Shown: positions 17,227-26,646 of the stretch, one piece after another
How the letters are laid out: each line of letters begins with the position of its first letter
How positions within the stretch are numbered: position 1 is the first letter of the stretch
Assembly: GCA_963742925.1 (NCBI GenBank)
Contig: CAVUNV010000009.1
Span: 186,001 to 250,000 of the forward strand
Direction: 5' to 3'
From: PALSA-612 sp963742925
GTDB taxonomy: Bacteria; Actinomycetota; Thermoleophilia; Gaiellales; Gaiellaceae
Length of the DNA stretch: 64,000 nucleotides
The notes under the pieces: generated by a model
Seen by the model: only the letters and a program-made list of their open reading frames with translations
The model's database searches: none
Told to the model about the DNA's origin: nothing
Program-made: the position numbers and the translations under genes

Positions 17227-18906
17227 CTACAGCCGACCGGAGCGGACTACGCCCCAGAGGAGCCAGACGCCCAGCAGGCCGGACAGGACGAATCCGACCA
17301 CCGAGACCACGTGCAGCCCGGCGACGTGCGGGCCGCCCTTCGCGAAGACGCCGATCAGAGCAGAGCCGATCAGCCCGCCGGCGGCGATGAGCGCGATCAC
17401 GAGCCGGTTGAAGCCCTGCTCGACGCGCGGCATGAACTCGTCCAGGCCCTTGTGGACGAAGCCGACCTCGATCTGCCCCTCGCGGGCCTGCTCGAGGAAG
17501 TCGTGCCACTGGTACGGCGCCTCCCGCAACACGCTCGCAAGCGAGCGAGCCTCCTTCGTCGCGTCGCTCAGCAAGCGCTGCGGCGTGAAGCGCTGCACGA
17601 CCAGGTCGCGGGCATAGGGCTTCGCCACCTCGAAGACGTTGAAGTCGGGATAGAGCTCGACCCCGACCGCGCCGAGCGTGGCGATCGCCTTGTCGAGGAG
17701 CAGGAAGCGCGTCGGGAGCCTCAGGTTCATCGCGTAGATGAGCTGGAACCCCTCGCGAATCAGTTGCATCGGGTCGATCTCCGCGAGCTTCGCGCCGTAG
17801 TAGCGGTCGTACAGCTCGCGGATGTGGGCGACGAACTCGTCCTCGCGGGCCTTGTCGTAGCGGACGCCGAGCTCGCCGAGCCGCTTCGGTATCGCCTCGA
17901 CGTTCTCGTTGGCCGCGTCGATGAACAGGCGCGTCAGCTTCGACATGTCGTCGTCGGAGAGCTTCCCGGAGAGGCCGAAGTCGACGAGGCCGATCCGCTC
18001 GGGGCTGCCCAGCACCAGGACGTTCGCCGGGTGCGGGTCGCCGTGGAAGAAGCCGTGGCGGAAGATCATCGTCATCCACGCCTCGGTCATCAGGTAGGCG
18101 AGCCGGCGGCGCTCCTCGATCGTCCACTCCTCCGGATCGACGTCCTGGACCTGGATGCCCTCCATGTACTCGAGCGTCAGCACGTGGGCGCGCGTGTAGC
18201 TCCAGATCACCTTCGGGATGCGGACGTGCGGATGGCCGGCGAAGTTGCGGTGGAAGGCCTGCGCGTTGCGGGCCTCGTTGCGGTAGTCGAGCTCCTGCCG
18301 GATCGAGCGCGCGAACTCGTCCACGAGGGCGCGCGCGTCGATGAAGTCGAGGGCCCGCACGCGCTCCTTGCTGATCTTCGCGGCCTGGTAGAGCAGCGAC
18401 AGGTCGGCCTCGATCTGCCGCGGGGCGTCCGGTCGCTGCACCTTCACTGCCACGCGCCGCCCGTTCGGGAGCACCGCCTCGTGGACCTGGCCGATCGAGG
18501 CGGCGGCGACCGGCCGCTCGGAGAACTCGACGAACAGCTTCTCGATCGGCAGGTCGAGCTCGCGCTGGACGACCTCCTCGACCTGCGCGTACGGGAACGG
18601 CGTGACGTCGTCCTGCAGCTTGCGGAGCTCGAGGATGATGTCCGGCGGGACGATGTCCGGCCGGGTCGAGAGCAGCTGGCCGAACTTGACGAACGTCGGG
18701 CCGAGCTCGTCGAACATCTCGCGCAGGTGCTGGCCGCGGTGGGAACGGTCGCTGTCGACCGGAACCACCTTCGTGCCCCAGGGCAGGAGGTCGGTCAGCC
18801 GGTGGCGCTGGAAGAAGTAGCCGAAGCCGTGCTTGACCGCGACCTGGGCGATCTCCGAGATCCGGCCCAGGTTGCGCGTCTTGGAGCTGCCGGCTGGGGT
18901 CGCCAT
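17227..18906 (-). CDS. ABC1/UbiB-family atypical kinase with C-terminal membrane helices
   Basis: 559 residues from ATG at 18906. ABC1 signatures: LGPTFVKFGQLLSTRPDIVP (KxGQ motif), AAASIGQVHEAVLPNGRRVAVKVQRP (Ala-rich loop and Lys), HGFFHGDPHPANVLV and LVDFGLSG (catalytic and metal Asp). The last 60 residues hold two hydrophobic helices (LVIALIAAGGLIGSALIGVFA; VVSVVGFVLSGLLGVWLLWG), the normal membrane anchor. Bacterial UbiB proteins support isoprenoid quinone biosynthesis through ATPase rather than classic kinase activity. It is divergent from the ATP-grasp-SET gene. A 19-bp palindrome lies 21 bp upstream of this start. Confidence 0.92.
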   Translation of the reverse strand: MATPAGSSKTRNLGRISEIAQVAVKHGFGYFFQRHRLTDLLPWGTKVVPVDSDRSHRGQHLREMFDELGPTFVKFGQLLSTRPDIVPPDIILELRKLQDDVTPFPYAQVEEVVQRELDLPIEKLFVEFSERPVAAASIGQVHEAVLPNGRRVAVKVQRPDAPRQIEADLSLLYQAAKISKERVRALDFIDARALVDEFARSIRQELDYRNEARNAQAFHRNFAGHPHVRIPKVIWSYTRAHVLTLEYMEGIQVQDVDPEEWTIEERRRLAYLMTEAWMTMIFRHGFFHGDPHPANVLVLGSPERIGLVDFGLSGKLSDDDMSKLTRLFIDAANENVEAIPKRLGELGVRYDKAREDEFVAHIRELYDRYYGAKLAEIDPMQLIREGFQLIYAMNLRLPTRFLLLDKAIATLGAVGVELYPDFNVFEVAKPYARDLVVQRFTPQRLLSDATKEARSLASVLREAPYQWHDFLEQAREGQIEVGFVHKGLDEFMPRVEQGFNRLVIALIAAGGLIGSALIGVFAKGGPHVAGLHVVSVVGFVLSGLLGVWLLWGVVRSGRL

Positions 18907-18926
18907 GCGCTCAGTGTTGCACGGGA

Positions 18927-18945
18927 GAGCAGGAAGTTCCTGCTC
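18927..18945. promoter_or_regulatory. 19-bp perfect palindrome in divergent promoter region
   Basis: GAGCAGGAA-G-TTCCTGCTC: nine-base arms pair perfectly around one central base. It lies in the 99-bp gap between the UbiB-like kinase start (18906) and the ATP-grasp-SET start (19006), about 22 bp upstream of a -10-like TAGCAT. Size and symmetry fit a dimeric repressor operator that could control both directions. A hairpin role is less likely because both genes start away from it. Confidence 0.6.
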
Positions 18946-18967
18946 GCGGGCGATTGGTAGCCGGCTA

Positions 18968-19009
18968 TAGCATCGCGCGATGGGCGTCCGCGCACACGAA
19001 CCGGGATGA
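18968..19009 (+). promoter_or_regulatory. -10 hexamer and nine-codon upstream ORF coupled to the next gene
   Basis: TAGCAT (18968-18973) stands 6 nt before an ATG at 18980 that opens a nine-residue ORF, MGVRAHEPG. Its TGA (19007-19009) overlaps the ATG of the ATP-grasp-SET gene at 19006 (ATGA). The layout suggests leaderless initiation on the short ORF and re-initiation on the main gene. It is inferred from sequence only. Confidence 0.4.
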
Positions 19010-20483
19010 AGATCTGCCTTCTGACCGACTGCTACGCCGACTCGACGTCCCCGTTCAAGGAGTACGACCTCCCCTGCGATCCCCGGCCTCACCTTCCCGA
19101 GGCCGATTGGGAGCTGGTCGCGCTGCAGAAGTCCACGGCGGTTCGCACGGTGATCGAGCTGTCCCGGCAAGGCTTCGACCTGTTCTTCAACCTGTGCGAC
19201 GGCGCCTGGGACGAGGACCGCCCCGGGATCGAGGTCGTTCAGGCCCTCGAACGGCTCGGCTGTGCGTTCACGGGTGCCGGCTCGGAGTTCTACGAACCAT
19301 CCCGCGAGGCGATGAAGCGCGTCTGCCAGGCCTGGGGGATCGACGCACCCGCGTACGTCATGGCCATGACGGCGGCCGACGTCGACCACGCGGCTGCCAC
19401 GCTGCGCCTTCCGCTCATCGTCAAGCATCCGTCGAGCTACAGCAGCATCGGGCTCACGGCTGCCTCACGCGTCGAAACGCACCAGGCGCTAGGCGAGCAG
19501 GCGCATCGGATGATGGGGACGTTCGGCGCCGCGCTGATCGAGGAGTTCATCGACGGGCGCGAGTTCACGGTGCTGGTCGCGGAGAACCCCGACGACCCTC
19601 TCTCCCGACGACCTACATGCCCGTCGAGTTCGTTCTTCCCGAGGGTGAGACGTTCAAGCATTTCGACCTGAAGTGGGTGAACTACGAGCAGATGGGTGAA
19701 GCCGCGGTGGCAGACGCGCCGCTCGAGGCCCGGTTGCGCGACATGTCGGCGAAGGTCTTCGTCGGGCTGAACGGCGCGGGCTACGGTCGGACCGACATCC
19801 GGGTGGACGAAGAGGGGCGAGCCTTCCTGCTCGAGATCAACCCCAACTGCGGTGTCTACTACCCGCCCGATGATCCAGGCGCGGCGGACCTGTGCTTGCA
19901 GCACGACCCGGCCGGGTACGCGGGCTTCACCCGGCAGATCGTCCGCGCGGCGCTCCAGCGTCGCGAGCGCAGGCAACAGTCGTGGGAGATCCGGTCCATC
20001 CGGGACGGTGGCTACGGCATGTTCGCAACGCGGGATGTCCGCCCAGGCGCGCGGCTCGTCGCCTTCGAGGAGCAACCGCATGTGCTGGTCACACGCAGGC
20101 ACGTCGCCCGGAGCTGGCGCGAGCCCAACGCGTCATGGTTCGAGAGCTACGCCTGGCCGCTCACGGACGAGGTCTACGTCATCTGGGGGCGAGACCCCGA
20201 GGAGTGGAAGCCGATCAACCACTCCTGCGATCCGACGGCGTGGCTCGAGGGCCTCGATCTCGTTGCGCGCCGCGAGCTCGGGCCCGGGCAGGAGATCACC
20301 GTCGACTACGCCACCTTCTGCAACGAGATCATGCCGAGCTTCGAGTGCGGGTGCGGCGTGCCGGACTGCCGCGGCACGATCCGCGGCGACGACCACCTCC
20401 AGGAGTTCGTGACGCGCTACAAGGGGCATGTCTCCGACTACGTGGCACGAAAGCGCCGAGAGCTGGGACTGGAAACGCGCTGA
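19006..20483 (+). CDS. ATP-grasp (D-Ala-D-Ala ligase-like) and SET-domain fusion (frame break near 19600)
   Basis: Residues about 1-325 form a D-Ala-D-Ala ligase-like ATP-grasp: MKICLLTDCYADSTSPFKE, FDLFFNLCDGAWDEDRPG, LPLIVKHPSSYSSIGL, IEEFIDGREFTVLVAENP, GYGRTDIRVDEEGRAFLLEIN and PNCGVYYPPDDPG. Residues about 335-490 are a SET methyltransferase domain: IRSIRDGGYGMFATRDVRPG, KPINHSCDPTAWLEG (NHSC), GQEITVDYATFC and a post-SET-like CGCGVPDC. The frame changes at 19597-19606 (tctctccc); one missing base or two extra bases would restore it. Repaired length is about 491 residues. The pairing suggests ligation plus Lys methylation of a peptide or protein; the substrate is unknown. Confidence 0.8.
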
Positions 20484-20489
20484 ACGGAG

Positions 20490-20506
20490 CCGGGCGGTCT
20501 GCCCGG
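20490..20506. terminator. Short GC hairpin after the ATP-grasp-SET gene
   Basis: CCGGGC (20490-20495) pairs with GCCCGG (20501-20506) across a 5-nt loop, 7 nt after the stop. It could end the upstream transcript before the SulP gene. No T-tract follows, so support is weak. Confidence 0.35.
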
Positions 20507-20533
20507 GTGACGATCGCTTAGTGTTGCCGCACG

Positions 20534-22258
20534 GTGAGGTGGAGCTCCGCGGCGGTCGGCCGGTCGGTCGTACGGGCGATCCCTGCGGCCGGTTGGCTGC
20601 CGTCCTTTCGGCTGACCGTAAAGCGAGACACGCTGGCCGGACTGGCGGTCTGGGCTGTGCTGGTGCCGCAGGCGATGGCCTACGCGGCGCTCGCGGGTGT
20701 GCCGCCGGTGCGGGGGCTCTATGCCGCGTGCGCCGGGCTCTTGCTGTACGCGGTGCTGGGGACGAGCCGCCAGTTGAACGTCGGGCCGAGCTCGGGGGTC
20801 GCGATCCTCTCCGCTGCCACGGTGGCGCCGATCGCCGCGGGGAGTACCGACCGGTACCTGAACCTCACGGCGCTGCTGGCGCTGATCACGGGCGGCCTGC
20901 TCGCGCTTGCCGGGATCGCGCGGCTCGGCTTCATCGCCGAGTTCCTTGCGAAGCCGGTGCTGGCCGGGTACCTGGTCGGTCTGGCGCTCGTGATCCTGGC
21001 GGGCCAGATCGCCTCGCTGCTCGGCATCCCCAGCGGTTCGGGGAACTTCTTCCAGCTCGCGTGGAACGTGCTCTCCAACCTCGGCAGCGTCTCCGGCTGG
21101 ACGGTCGTGTTCGGCCTCTCGTCGCTCGCGCTGATCCTCGTCCTGCAGGATGTCGCGCCACGGCTGCCGGCGTCGCTCATCGTGGTCGTCGCGGGGATCG
21201 TCGCGGCCCGGGCACTCGACTCCTTCGCCCACGGTGTCGCGGAGCTCGGCACGATCACTGCCGCGATGCCCCAGGTGAGCGTCCCGAGCATCACCTTCGC
21301 GGATGTCGAGCGGCTGCTTGCCGGGGCGGCCGGGCTCTCGCTGCTCGCCTATGCCGAGTCGATCGCTGCGGCCCGCTCATTCGCCTCGAAGCACCACTAC
21401 GAGGTTGACGCCAACCAGGAGCTGATCGCTCTCGGAGGGTCGAACATCGGGTCAGGTCTGCTGCAGGGCTTCGCGATCGACGCGAGCGTCTCGCGCACGT
21501 CGGTCGCCGACCGTTCCGGGCAGCGCTCGCAATTCGCCGGTCTCGTGAACCTCGTGCTCGTCGTCATCACCCTCGCGCTGCTGACTCCGTTCTTCGCCGA
21601 CCTGCCGAAGGCGACGCTGGCAGCGGTCGTGATCGCGGCGGTGCTCCCGTTGCTCAAGACCGCGAGCCTGCGCCGTCTCTACCGCATCGACAAGGCCGAC
21701 TTCTCGGTCGCGCTCGTCTGCCTCGTCGGCGTGCTCGTCCTGGGCGTGCTCGGCGGCATCATCGTCGCGATCGTCGCCTCCCTCGTCGCCCTCGTCTATC
21801 GCGGCTTCCGCCCCGAGGTCGCCGTGCTCGGACGATCGCACTCGAGGGAGACCGACGAGGACATCGGCTTTCGGGACGTCTCCAGGCACCGCGACGTCGA
21901 GACGTTCCCGGGGCTCGTCATCTTCCGATTCGACCAGGAGATCTTCTTCGCGAACGCCACCTTCTTCCGCGACCAGATCCGACACCTCGTCGACTCGAGC
22001 AGCCCGCCGCCGCGCACGATCCTCGTCGACGCCGAGGCCGTCACCCACATCGACACAACCGCCATCGACATGCTCGCCGACCTCCACGACGAGCTGTCAG
22101 CCGAAGGAATCAGGCTCGCGTTCGCCCGGATCAAGCGCCCGGTCCGGGACACCCTCACCCGGGCCGCGCTCGTCGAACGACTCGGCCCCGAGAACCTTCA
22201 CCCCACCCTCGAGAGCGGCGTCGCCGCGTTCCTCGCTACGACGCCCTCCCCGACCTAG
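20534..22258 (+). CDS. SulP-family anion transporter with STAS domain
   Basis: 574 residues, uninterrupted. N-terminal AAGWLPSFRLTVKRDTLAGL leads to the SulP signature VLVPQAMAYAALAGVPPVRGLYA; 10-12 hydrophobic helices follow. The cytoplasmic STAS domain near 450-565 includes ILVDAEAVTHIDTTAIDML. It is expected to move an inorganic anion or dicarboxylate across the membrane. Compared with the SulP gene at 6735-8550, the two share architecture but differ clearly in sequence, so they are not a recent duplication. The GTG start at 20534 has no clear SD. Confidence 0.9.
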   Translation: MRWSSAAVGRSVVRAIPAAGWLPSFRLTVKRDTLAGLAVWAVLVPQAMAYAALAGVPPVRGLYAACAGLLLYAVLGTSRQLNVGPSSGVAILSAATVAPIAAGSTDRYLNLTALLALITGGLLALAGIARLGFIAEFLAKPVLAGYLVGLALVILAGQIASLLGIPSGSGNFFQLAWNVLSNLGSVSGWTVVFGLSSLALILVLQDVAPRLPASLIVVVAGIVAARALDSFAHGVAELGTITAAMPQVSVPSITFADVERLLAGAAGLSLLAYAESIAAARSFASKHHYEVDANQELIALGGSNIGSGLLQGFAIDASVSRTSVADRSGQRSQFAGLVNLVLVVITLALLTPFFADLPKATLAAVVIAAVLPLLKTASLRRLYRIDKADFSVALVCLVGVLVLGVLGGIIVAIVASLVALVYRGFRPEVAVLGRSHSRETDEDIGFRDVSRHRDVETFPGLVIFRFDQEIFFANATFFRDQIRHLVDSSSPPPRTILVDAEAVTHIDTTAIDMLADLHDELSAEGIRLAFARIKRPVRDTLTRAALVERLGPENLHPTLESGVAAFLATTPSPT

Positions 22259-22296
22259 ACTCAAGAGCCGGCGCCGGCCGGCAGCCTCTTACCCGC

Positions 22297-22975
22297 TCAG
22301 CTCGTCAGCGGCGGCAGGCCCTTGGCGATCAGGTCGACGCCGAAGACGACGAAGAGGACGACCATGACGGCGGCGTTGTGGACGGCGAGCCAGGACTTCA
22401 TCTTGTCCAGCTCCGTCTTGGCGTGCTCCCCGCCGACCAGGTAGTAGACGACCGGGACGGCGATCGTGAGGCTACCGACGATCACGAAGACGACGATCGA
22501 GCCGACCGCGTCGCCGGTCGAGAGGCCGAGCTGCGCGAGCCCTGTCGCCGCGGCGACGGTGAGGAGCAGATTCTTCGGGTTCACGCCGGCGAGCAGCACG
22601 GCGAGACCGAACGCCTTCCCCGGCGCTGAACGAGTCCACGCCCGCCATCCACTTCGGCATCGGCGACTCGACGCCCGGTGCGGGTCGGTTACGCCACTGG
22701 CGCGCGGCGAGCAGCAGAAAGATCACGCCGAACACGATCTTGCCCCAGGAGACGGTGTCGGAGGCCCCACTGCTCGTGTCCACGTTGCCCTGGTCAGCGA
22801 GCACGTAGACGACGGTGCTGACGACCGCGAGGGCCAGCATCCATCCGACGAGAAAGACGGGTCCGTTGACCTTCGCCCGCTGCGAGAACAGCATCAGGAT
22901 CACGGCGATGATCGCCATCGCGCTGATCGAAACTGCGATCGCGGCCGTCAGTACCTCGGCGACTCCCTGACCCAT
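22297..22975 (-). CDS. GAP/Sap-family integral membrane protein (one-base frame break near 22620)
   Basis: Starts MGQGVAEVLTAAIAVSISAM. Removing one base in the cccc run at 22618-22621 joins VDSFSAGKAFGLAVLLAGVNP to the rest (NLLLTVAAATGLAQLGLS to the stop). Repaired length is 225 residues with six hydrophobic segments. The pattern (first helix, PVFLVGWMLAL, GVNPKNLLL, FVIVGSLTIAVPVVYYLVGG) matches the GAP/sulfolipid-1-addressing protein (Sap) family, thought to aid export of glycolipids or peptidolipids in mycobacteria. Here its role is unknown. It lies 11 nt downstream of the flavodoxin gene in a three-gene minus-strand run. Confidence 0.75.
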
Positions 22976-22986
22976 CGTTTCTCCTG

Positions 22987-23677
22987 TCAGCTCCGTGAGT
23001 TGGCGGCGGGGACCGGCTGCCGGAGAACGTCGTCCACGAGGCCGTCGACGAATGCTTTCGCCTGCTCGTCGAAGTCGGCCTTCAGATTCGGTGGCGGCAT
23101 CTTCAGCCCGAGCACGTGCCCCTGAGGCTCGCCGTGCTTCATGTAGCCGAGCCACGCAAGCATCGACTTGACCTGACCGCCCGCGACGACGAAGTGCGTC
23201 TTGTCGATCAAGCGCCCGCCGTTCTTCTCACCTAGCTTCTTCATCTGCCCGAGGTTGATGCTGTAGTAGCGGCGGGAGACCGATGCGCATGCGAACGGCT
23301 TCCCGTCCAACACCGCTTTCGCATCGGGCGACTCGAGATACGAGCGGATTGGCATGCTCGTCTGGAACCACCAGGTAGGAGACACGAGCACCACCAGGTC
23401 GTAGCCGCCCGTCTGCGCCTCCGGTGGAATGCTGGATCTCGCCGGTCTTGTGGCGAAGCTGCGCCGGAAGGATCGATGCGAGCTGGCGGATGGGACGCTT
23501 CATCGGGAACTGCGAGAGGTGCGGCACCCATCGGTCGTCGGTGAACTCGATCAACGCTTTCGCCACGTCGCAGCCCCGCGCCTCAAATGCTTGTGCCATC
23601 GCGTCCCCGACCCGACCGGCTTGTTTGGTGAGCGTGTAGTAGACGACCAGCACCCTCGGCTTCGTCTCTCCGTTCAC
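22987..23677 (-). CDS. Flavodoxin/NAD(P)H-quinone reductase-like protein (one-base frame break near 23434)
   Basis: The N-terminus RVLVVYYTLTKQAGRVGDAM is the FMN phosphate-binding loop of flavodoxin-fold proteins. After removal of one G at 23434-23435 the frame continues EISIPPEAQTGGYDLVVLVSPTWW, the second flavin-contact loop, then PFACASVSRRYYS and a C-terminal half with KTHFVVAGGQVKSMLAW. Repaired length is 229 residues, longer than a simple flavodoxin and closer to NAD(P)H-dependent FMN reductase-like members. It is followed by the Sap-family gene and preceded by the SDR gene. Function not assigned. Confidence 0.75.
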
Positions 23678-23711
23678 TCTCTCTCCTTCGACTCGAATTC
23701 GACCACGGGCT

Positions 23712-24585
23712 CTATTCCGGCTTGGGAAGCCCGAGCTCGTGGGCGAGCGCTCGATCCCTCACCCGGTCGGGAAGCGCCGCTACGACCGCGACCTCCTTCC
23801 CGCCGTGGCCGACCAGGTACCTGGTCTTTGGCTTGCCCGACGTCAGTGCGTGGGCAATGGCCTTGGCGATCACGAGGGGTGGATCGGCATCCGACGCCGC
23901 CTTCTCGGTGGCCTTCCGGACGGCGGCGATCTGCTCCTCGTACAGCCGGTAACCCGTCTCGCCGAGCCTTGTCTCGAGCCCGTCCAGCTCGGCGTACGTC
24001 TTCCCGAAGATCGCGGTCTCGACAGGCGCGACCTCGATCAGGGAGACGTGGATGTTCCACTGTCGCAGCTCGAGCCGCAGCGCGTCGGTGATGGCCCTGA
24101 TCCCGAACTTCGATGCGCTGTAGGCGCCGTTCAGGGGAAGCACGAGCAGGCCTCCGATCGAGCCGACGTTCACGATCCGCCCGCCGCCCTGGCGGATCAG
24201 AGGCAGGAACGCTTGGATCATGGCGACGGGACCGAACAGGTTGACCTCGAGCTGCGTCCGGAAGTCGGTGATCGGCTGGTACTCGATGGGCGCCGGTTTG
24301 GCGATACCGGCGTTGTTGACCAGGCCGGCCAGGCCGCGGTCCCCCGACGGCATCTGCGACGGTGGTCGCCGCCGCCGAGATCGTCGACTCGTGCGTGACG
24401 TCGATGATCACCGGCGTCAGCCTGTCCGGCTCCTGGGCTCGCAAGGCCTCGCCGTCCTCCGCCCGCCGCACCCCGGCGAAGACGTGGAACCCGTTCCGGG
24501 CCAGGTGGAGCGCGGTGGCGGCGCCGATGCCGGTGGAAGTGCCCGTGACAACGACGAAGCCGCGGTCCCGCATGTCGTCGCTCAC
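23712..24585 (-). CDS. Short-chain dehydrogenase/reductase (one-base frame break near 24343)
   Basis: Classical SDR. The NAD(P)-binding motif TGTSTGIGAATALHLARNG is followed by the NNAGIAKPAP motif; catalytic Ser in VNVGSIGGLLV and YSASKFGIRA (Tyr-x3-Lys) are present. The ggggg run at 24341-24345 (cytosines on the plus strand) contains one base too many: removing it gives VADAVGDRGLAGLVNNAG. Repaired length is 290 residues. The substrate is unknown. It heads a three-gene run with a flavodoxin-like and a Sap-like gene. Confidence 0.85.
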
Positions 24586-24673
24586 TCTGTCGATCCGTCT
24601 GGATTCAAAGGTCGGTCCACGTTTTCGATGGTGACATGCCCCGTCTTGCTCCTCCGGGTGGCGGGCACCCCGG

Positions 24674-26126
24674 TCAGAGCCCGGTTTGCACCTGGATCCG
24701 GCCGGAGTCCGCGGCCGCCTTCAGCGCGGCGTAGTCCCGCTCGTTCTGGTCGGCGTACGCCTCGGCGAAGACCGCGAGCGCCCGGTCGAATGCGTCGCTC
24801 GTGCCGAGGTAGCTCGAGATCGCAACCGCGTCCCCCGAGCGGGCGTGCGCGCGCGCGAGCGTCTGCCCGCAGATCTCCGCGTAGGCCTCCATCGTCTTCG
24901 GCTGCATCGCCTCGACCAGCGCCGACCCCTTGGAGTCCCAGAGCTGGCGGAGGTAGAAGTTCCGCTTGACGCCGTCGATGCCGGTGGCGTGGATCCAGCC
25001 GAGCATCGTGTCGCTCGCGGCCTGCATCAGCCGCTGCCCCTCGACCACCCGCTGGCCGTGGTTGGCGAACCCGCTCTTGCCGAGGAACGGCTCGAGCACG
25101 GATGCCTCCGCCTCCTTCATCTGGAGGAACAGCGGGTCCTCGTCGTCACGGCCGAGGAAGAGCAGGATGAACGCCCGCGTCCCCACGCTCCCCACGCCCA
25201 CGACCTTCCGCGCCGCGTCGACGAGCCGGAAGCGCTCCAGCAGGTGACGACGGTCGCCGAGCAACGTCCGCCGGTACTCGCGGATCACGAGCCGTGCGCC
25301 CTCGATCTCCTGCTCGCCCGTGAACGAGCTCCGACACCGGGACGATCAGCGGCGGGTCGCTGACGATCCGCGGCTCGCCGTCGACGAAGCGGGTCAGCTT
25401 CTTGAACGCGGCCAGACTGTCCTTCGTGCGCGCCTTCGCAACGTTTCGCTCCGCGCGTTTGACCGCTTTCGCGCTCACCTCGGAGGACCAGCGCGCGAAC
25501 ATGTCCTCGACCGCGATGCGCGAGTACCAGAGGTCCATCGTCGGCATCGAGGCGAACGTGACCATCGCCTCGCGGTAGGACCGTCCGACCCTGACGTTGA
25601 TCGCCTGCCGGCGGCGATCGTCGAAGCCGCGATCCCGGCCGGCCACCGCGAAGCTGGCGACGAGCCGCTTGAGATCCCACTCGAACGGCCCCGGCAGGGT
25701 CTCGTCGAAGTCGTTCGTGTCGAACACGAGACGCCGGTCCGGGGCGGCGTACATGCCGAAGTTCGAGAGGTGGGCGTCGCCGCACAGCTGCACGTGCAGC
25801 CCCGTTCGTGGCATGCCCGCGAGATCGGCGGCCATGATGTACGCCGCCCCGCGGTAGAACGTGAACGGCGAGACGAGCATCCGGCCGTACCGGATCGGCA
25901 CGAGCTCCTCCACCCGCGTCTTCGCCTGCTCCTCGAGCAGCTCGACGGGGTCGAAACGGACGGGCGACGCCTCCCACTCGGCGTGGGACTTCCGCGGCAC
26001 CTCGGCGCGGGCTGCTCTTCCCCTCGCCGCGCGCTCCGCAACGGTGAAATGCGCGACCGGCTCGAGCGGCGCCCTGGTCGCGCCGTCGCTTGTCGAAGCG
26101 CCGGTTTCTGTCTTCGTCGAGCTCAT
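24674..26126 (-). CDS. DUF2252 family protein (one-base frame break near 25318)
   Basis: From ATG at 26126 (MSSTKTETGAST). The N-terminal two-thirds contain RYGRMLVSPFTFYRGAA, HVQLCGDAHLSNFGMYAAP, LVFDTNDFDETLPGPFEWDL and RLVASFAVAGRDRG, the conserved DUF2252 blocks, which resemble an aminoglycoside phosphotransferase/protein kinase-like core (HLSNF, FDTNDFDE). Removing one G at 25317-25319 restores VHGEQEIEGARLVIREYRRTL and continues to the stop. Repaired length is 483 residues. The function of DUF2252 is unknown. It lies 148 nt after the coiled-coil gene at 26275-26646. Confidence 0.85.
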
Positions 26127-26274
26127 CGCCTCGCTCCTTCCGCGTTCTGGCCGCTCGCATCCGAGCCTCCCGCGGCCCGGCCAGGCCAAGCCTCCCTTGA
26201 TCGTGGCACACCGCCATCGGGAGTTCCACCGAAGGCGGCTTCGGCCCACTACGGACGTGGCCGTGGAGATCGGT

Positions 26275-26646
26275 CTAGATCTTCGTCGGCCCGGGCGGCT
26301 GCTCGATCCGGCTTTCTGCCAGCCGCAGGCGGTGCTCGAGCTGGGCGACGCGCAGCTCGAGCTCCTCGTACGCCTCGTGCGAGACGAGGCCGAGCTGATC
26401 GAAGATCGACTGGAGACCGGTGCCGGCCCGCTCGGTGAGACGCGCCGCATCGCCGCGCCACCGGGTCATCGCCTCCTCGATCACCTGCAGCACGTCGTCG
26501 CGGCGCAGCTCGCCTCGGCCGGCGAGGTCACGTGCCAGCTCCTCGGCGCGATCGGCGCTCAACGCGACCGCGCCGATCCCGGCCAGCGCCAACCTCTCCA
26601 GCAGCTCGCGCGAGGATGCACCGTCGCGCTCGGAGTTGCTCGCCAT
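26275..26646 (-). CDS. Small phasin/UbiK-like coiled-coil protein
   Basis: 123 residues, almost all helical. SSRELLERLALAGIGAVALSAD, DRAEELARDLAGRGELRRDDVLQVI and a C-terminal heptad region (EAYEELELRVAQLEHRLRLAES) resemble phasin-like or UbiK/BMFP accessory proteins. The start ATG overlaps the secDF stop (TGATG), so translation is coupled to SecDF. No catalytic residues are seen. Function not assigned. Confidence 0.65.
   Translation of the reverse strand: MASNSERDGASSRELLERLALAGIGAVALSADRAEELARDLAGRGELRRDDVLQVIEEAMTRWRGDAARLTERAGTGLQSIFDQLGLVSHEAYEELELRVAQLEHRLRLAESRIEQPPGPTKI

Noticed and set aside
18960..18971. TATAGC as -10 for the ATP-grasp-SET gene
   Set aside because: TAGCAT two bases downstream fits the TANNNT pattern better and has the standard distance to ATG 18980.
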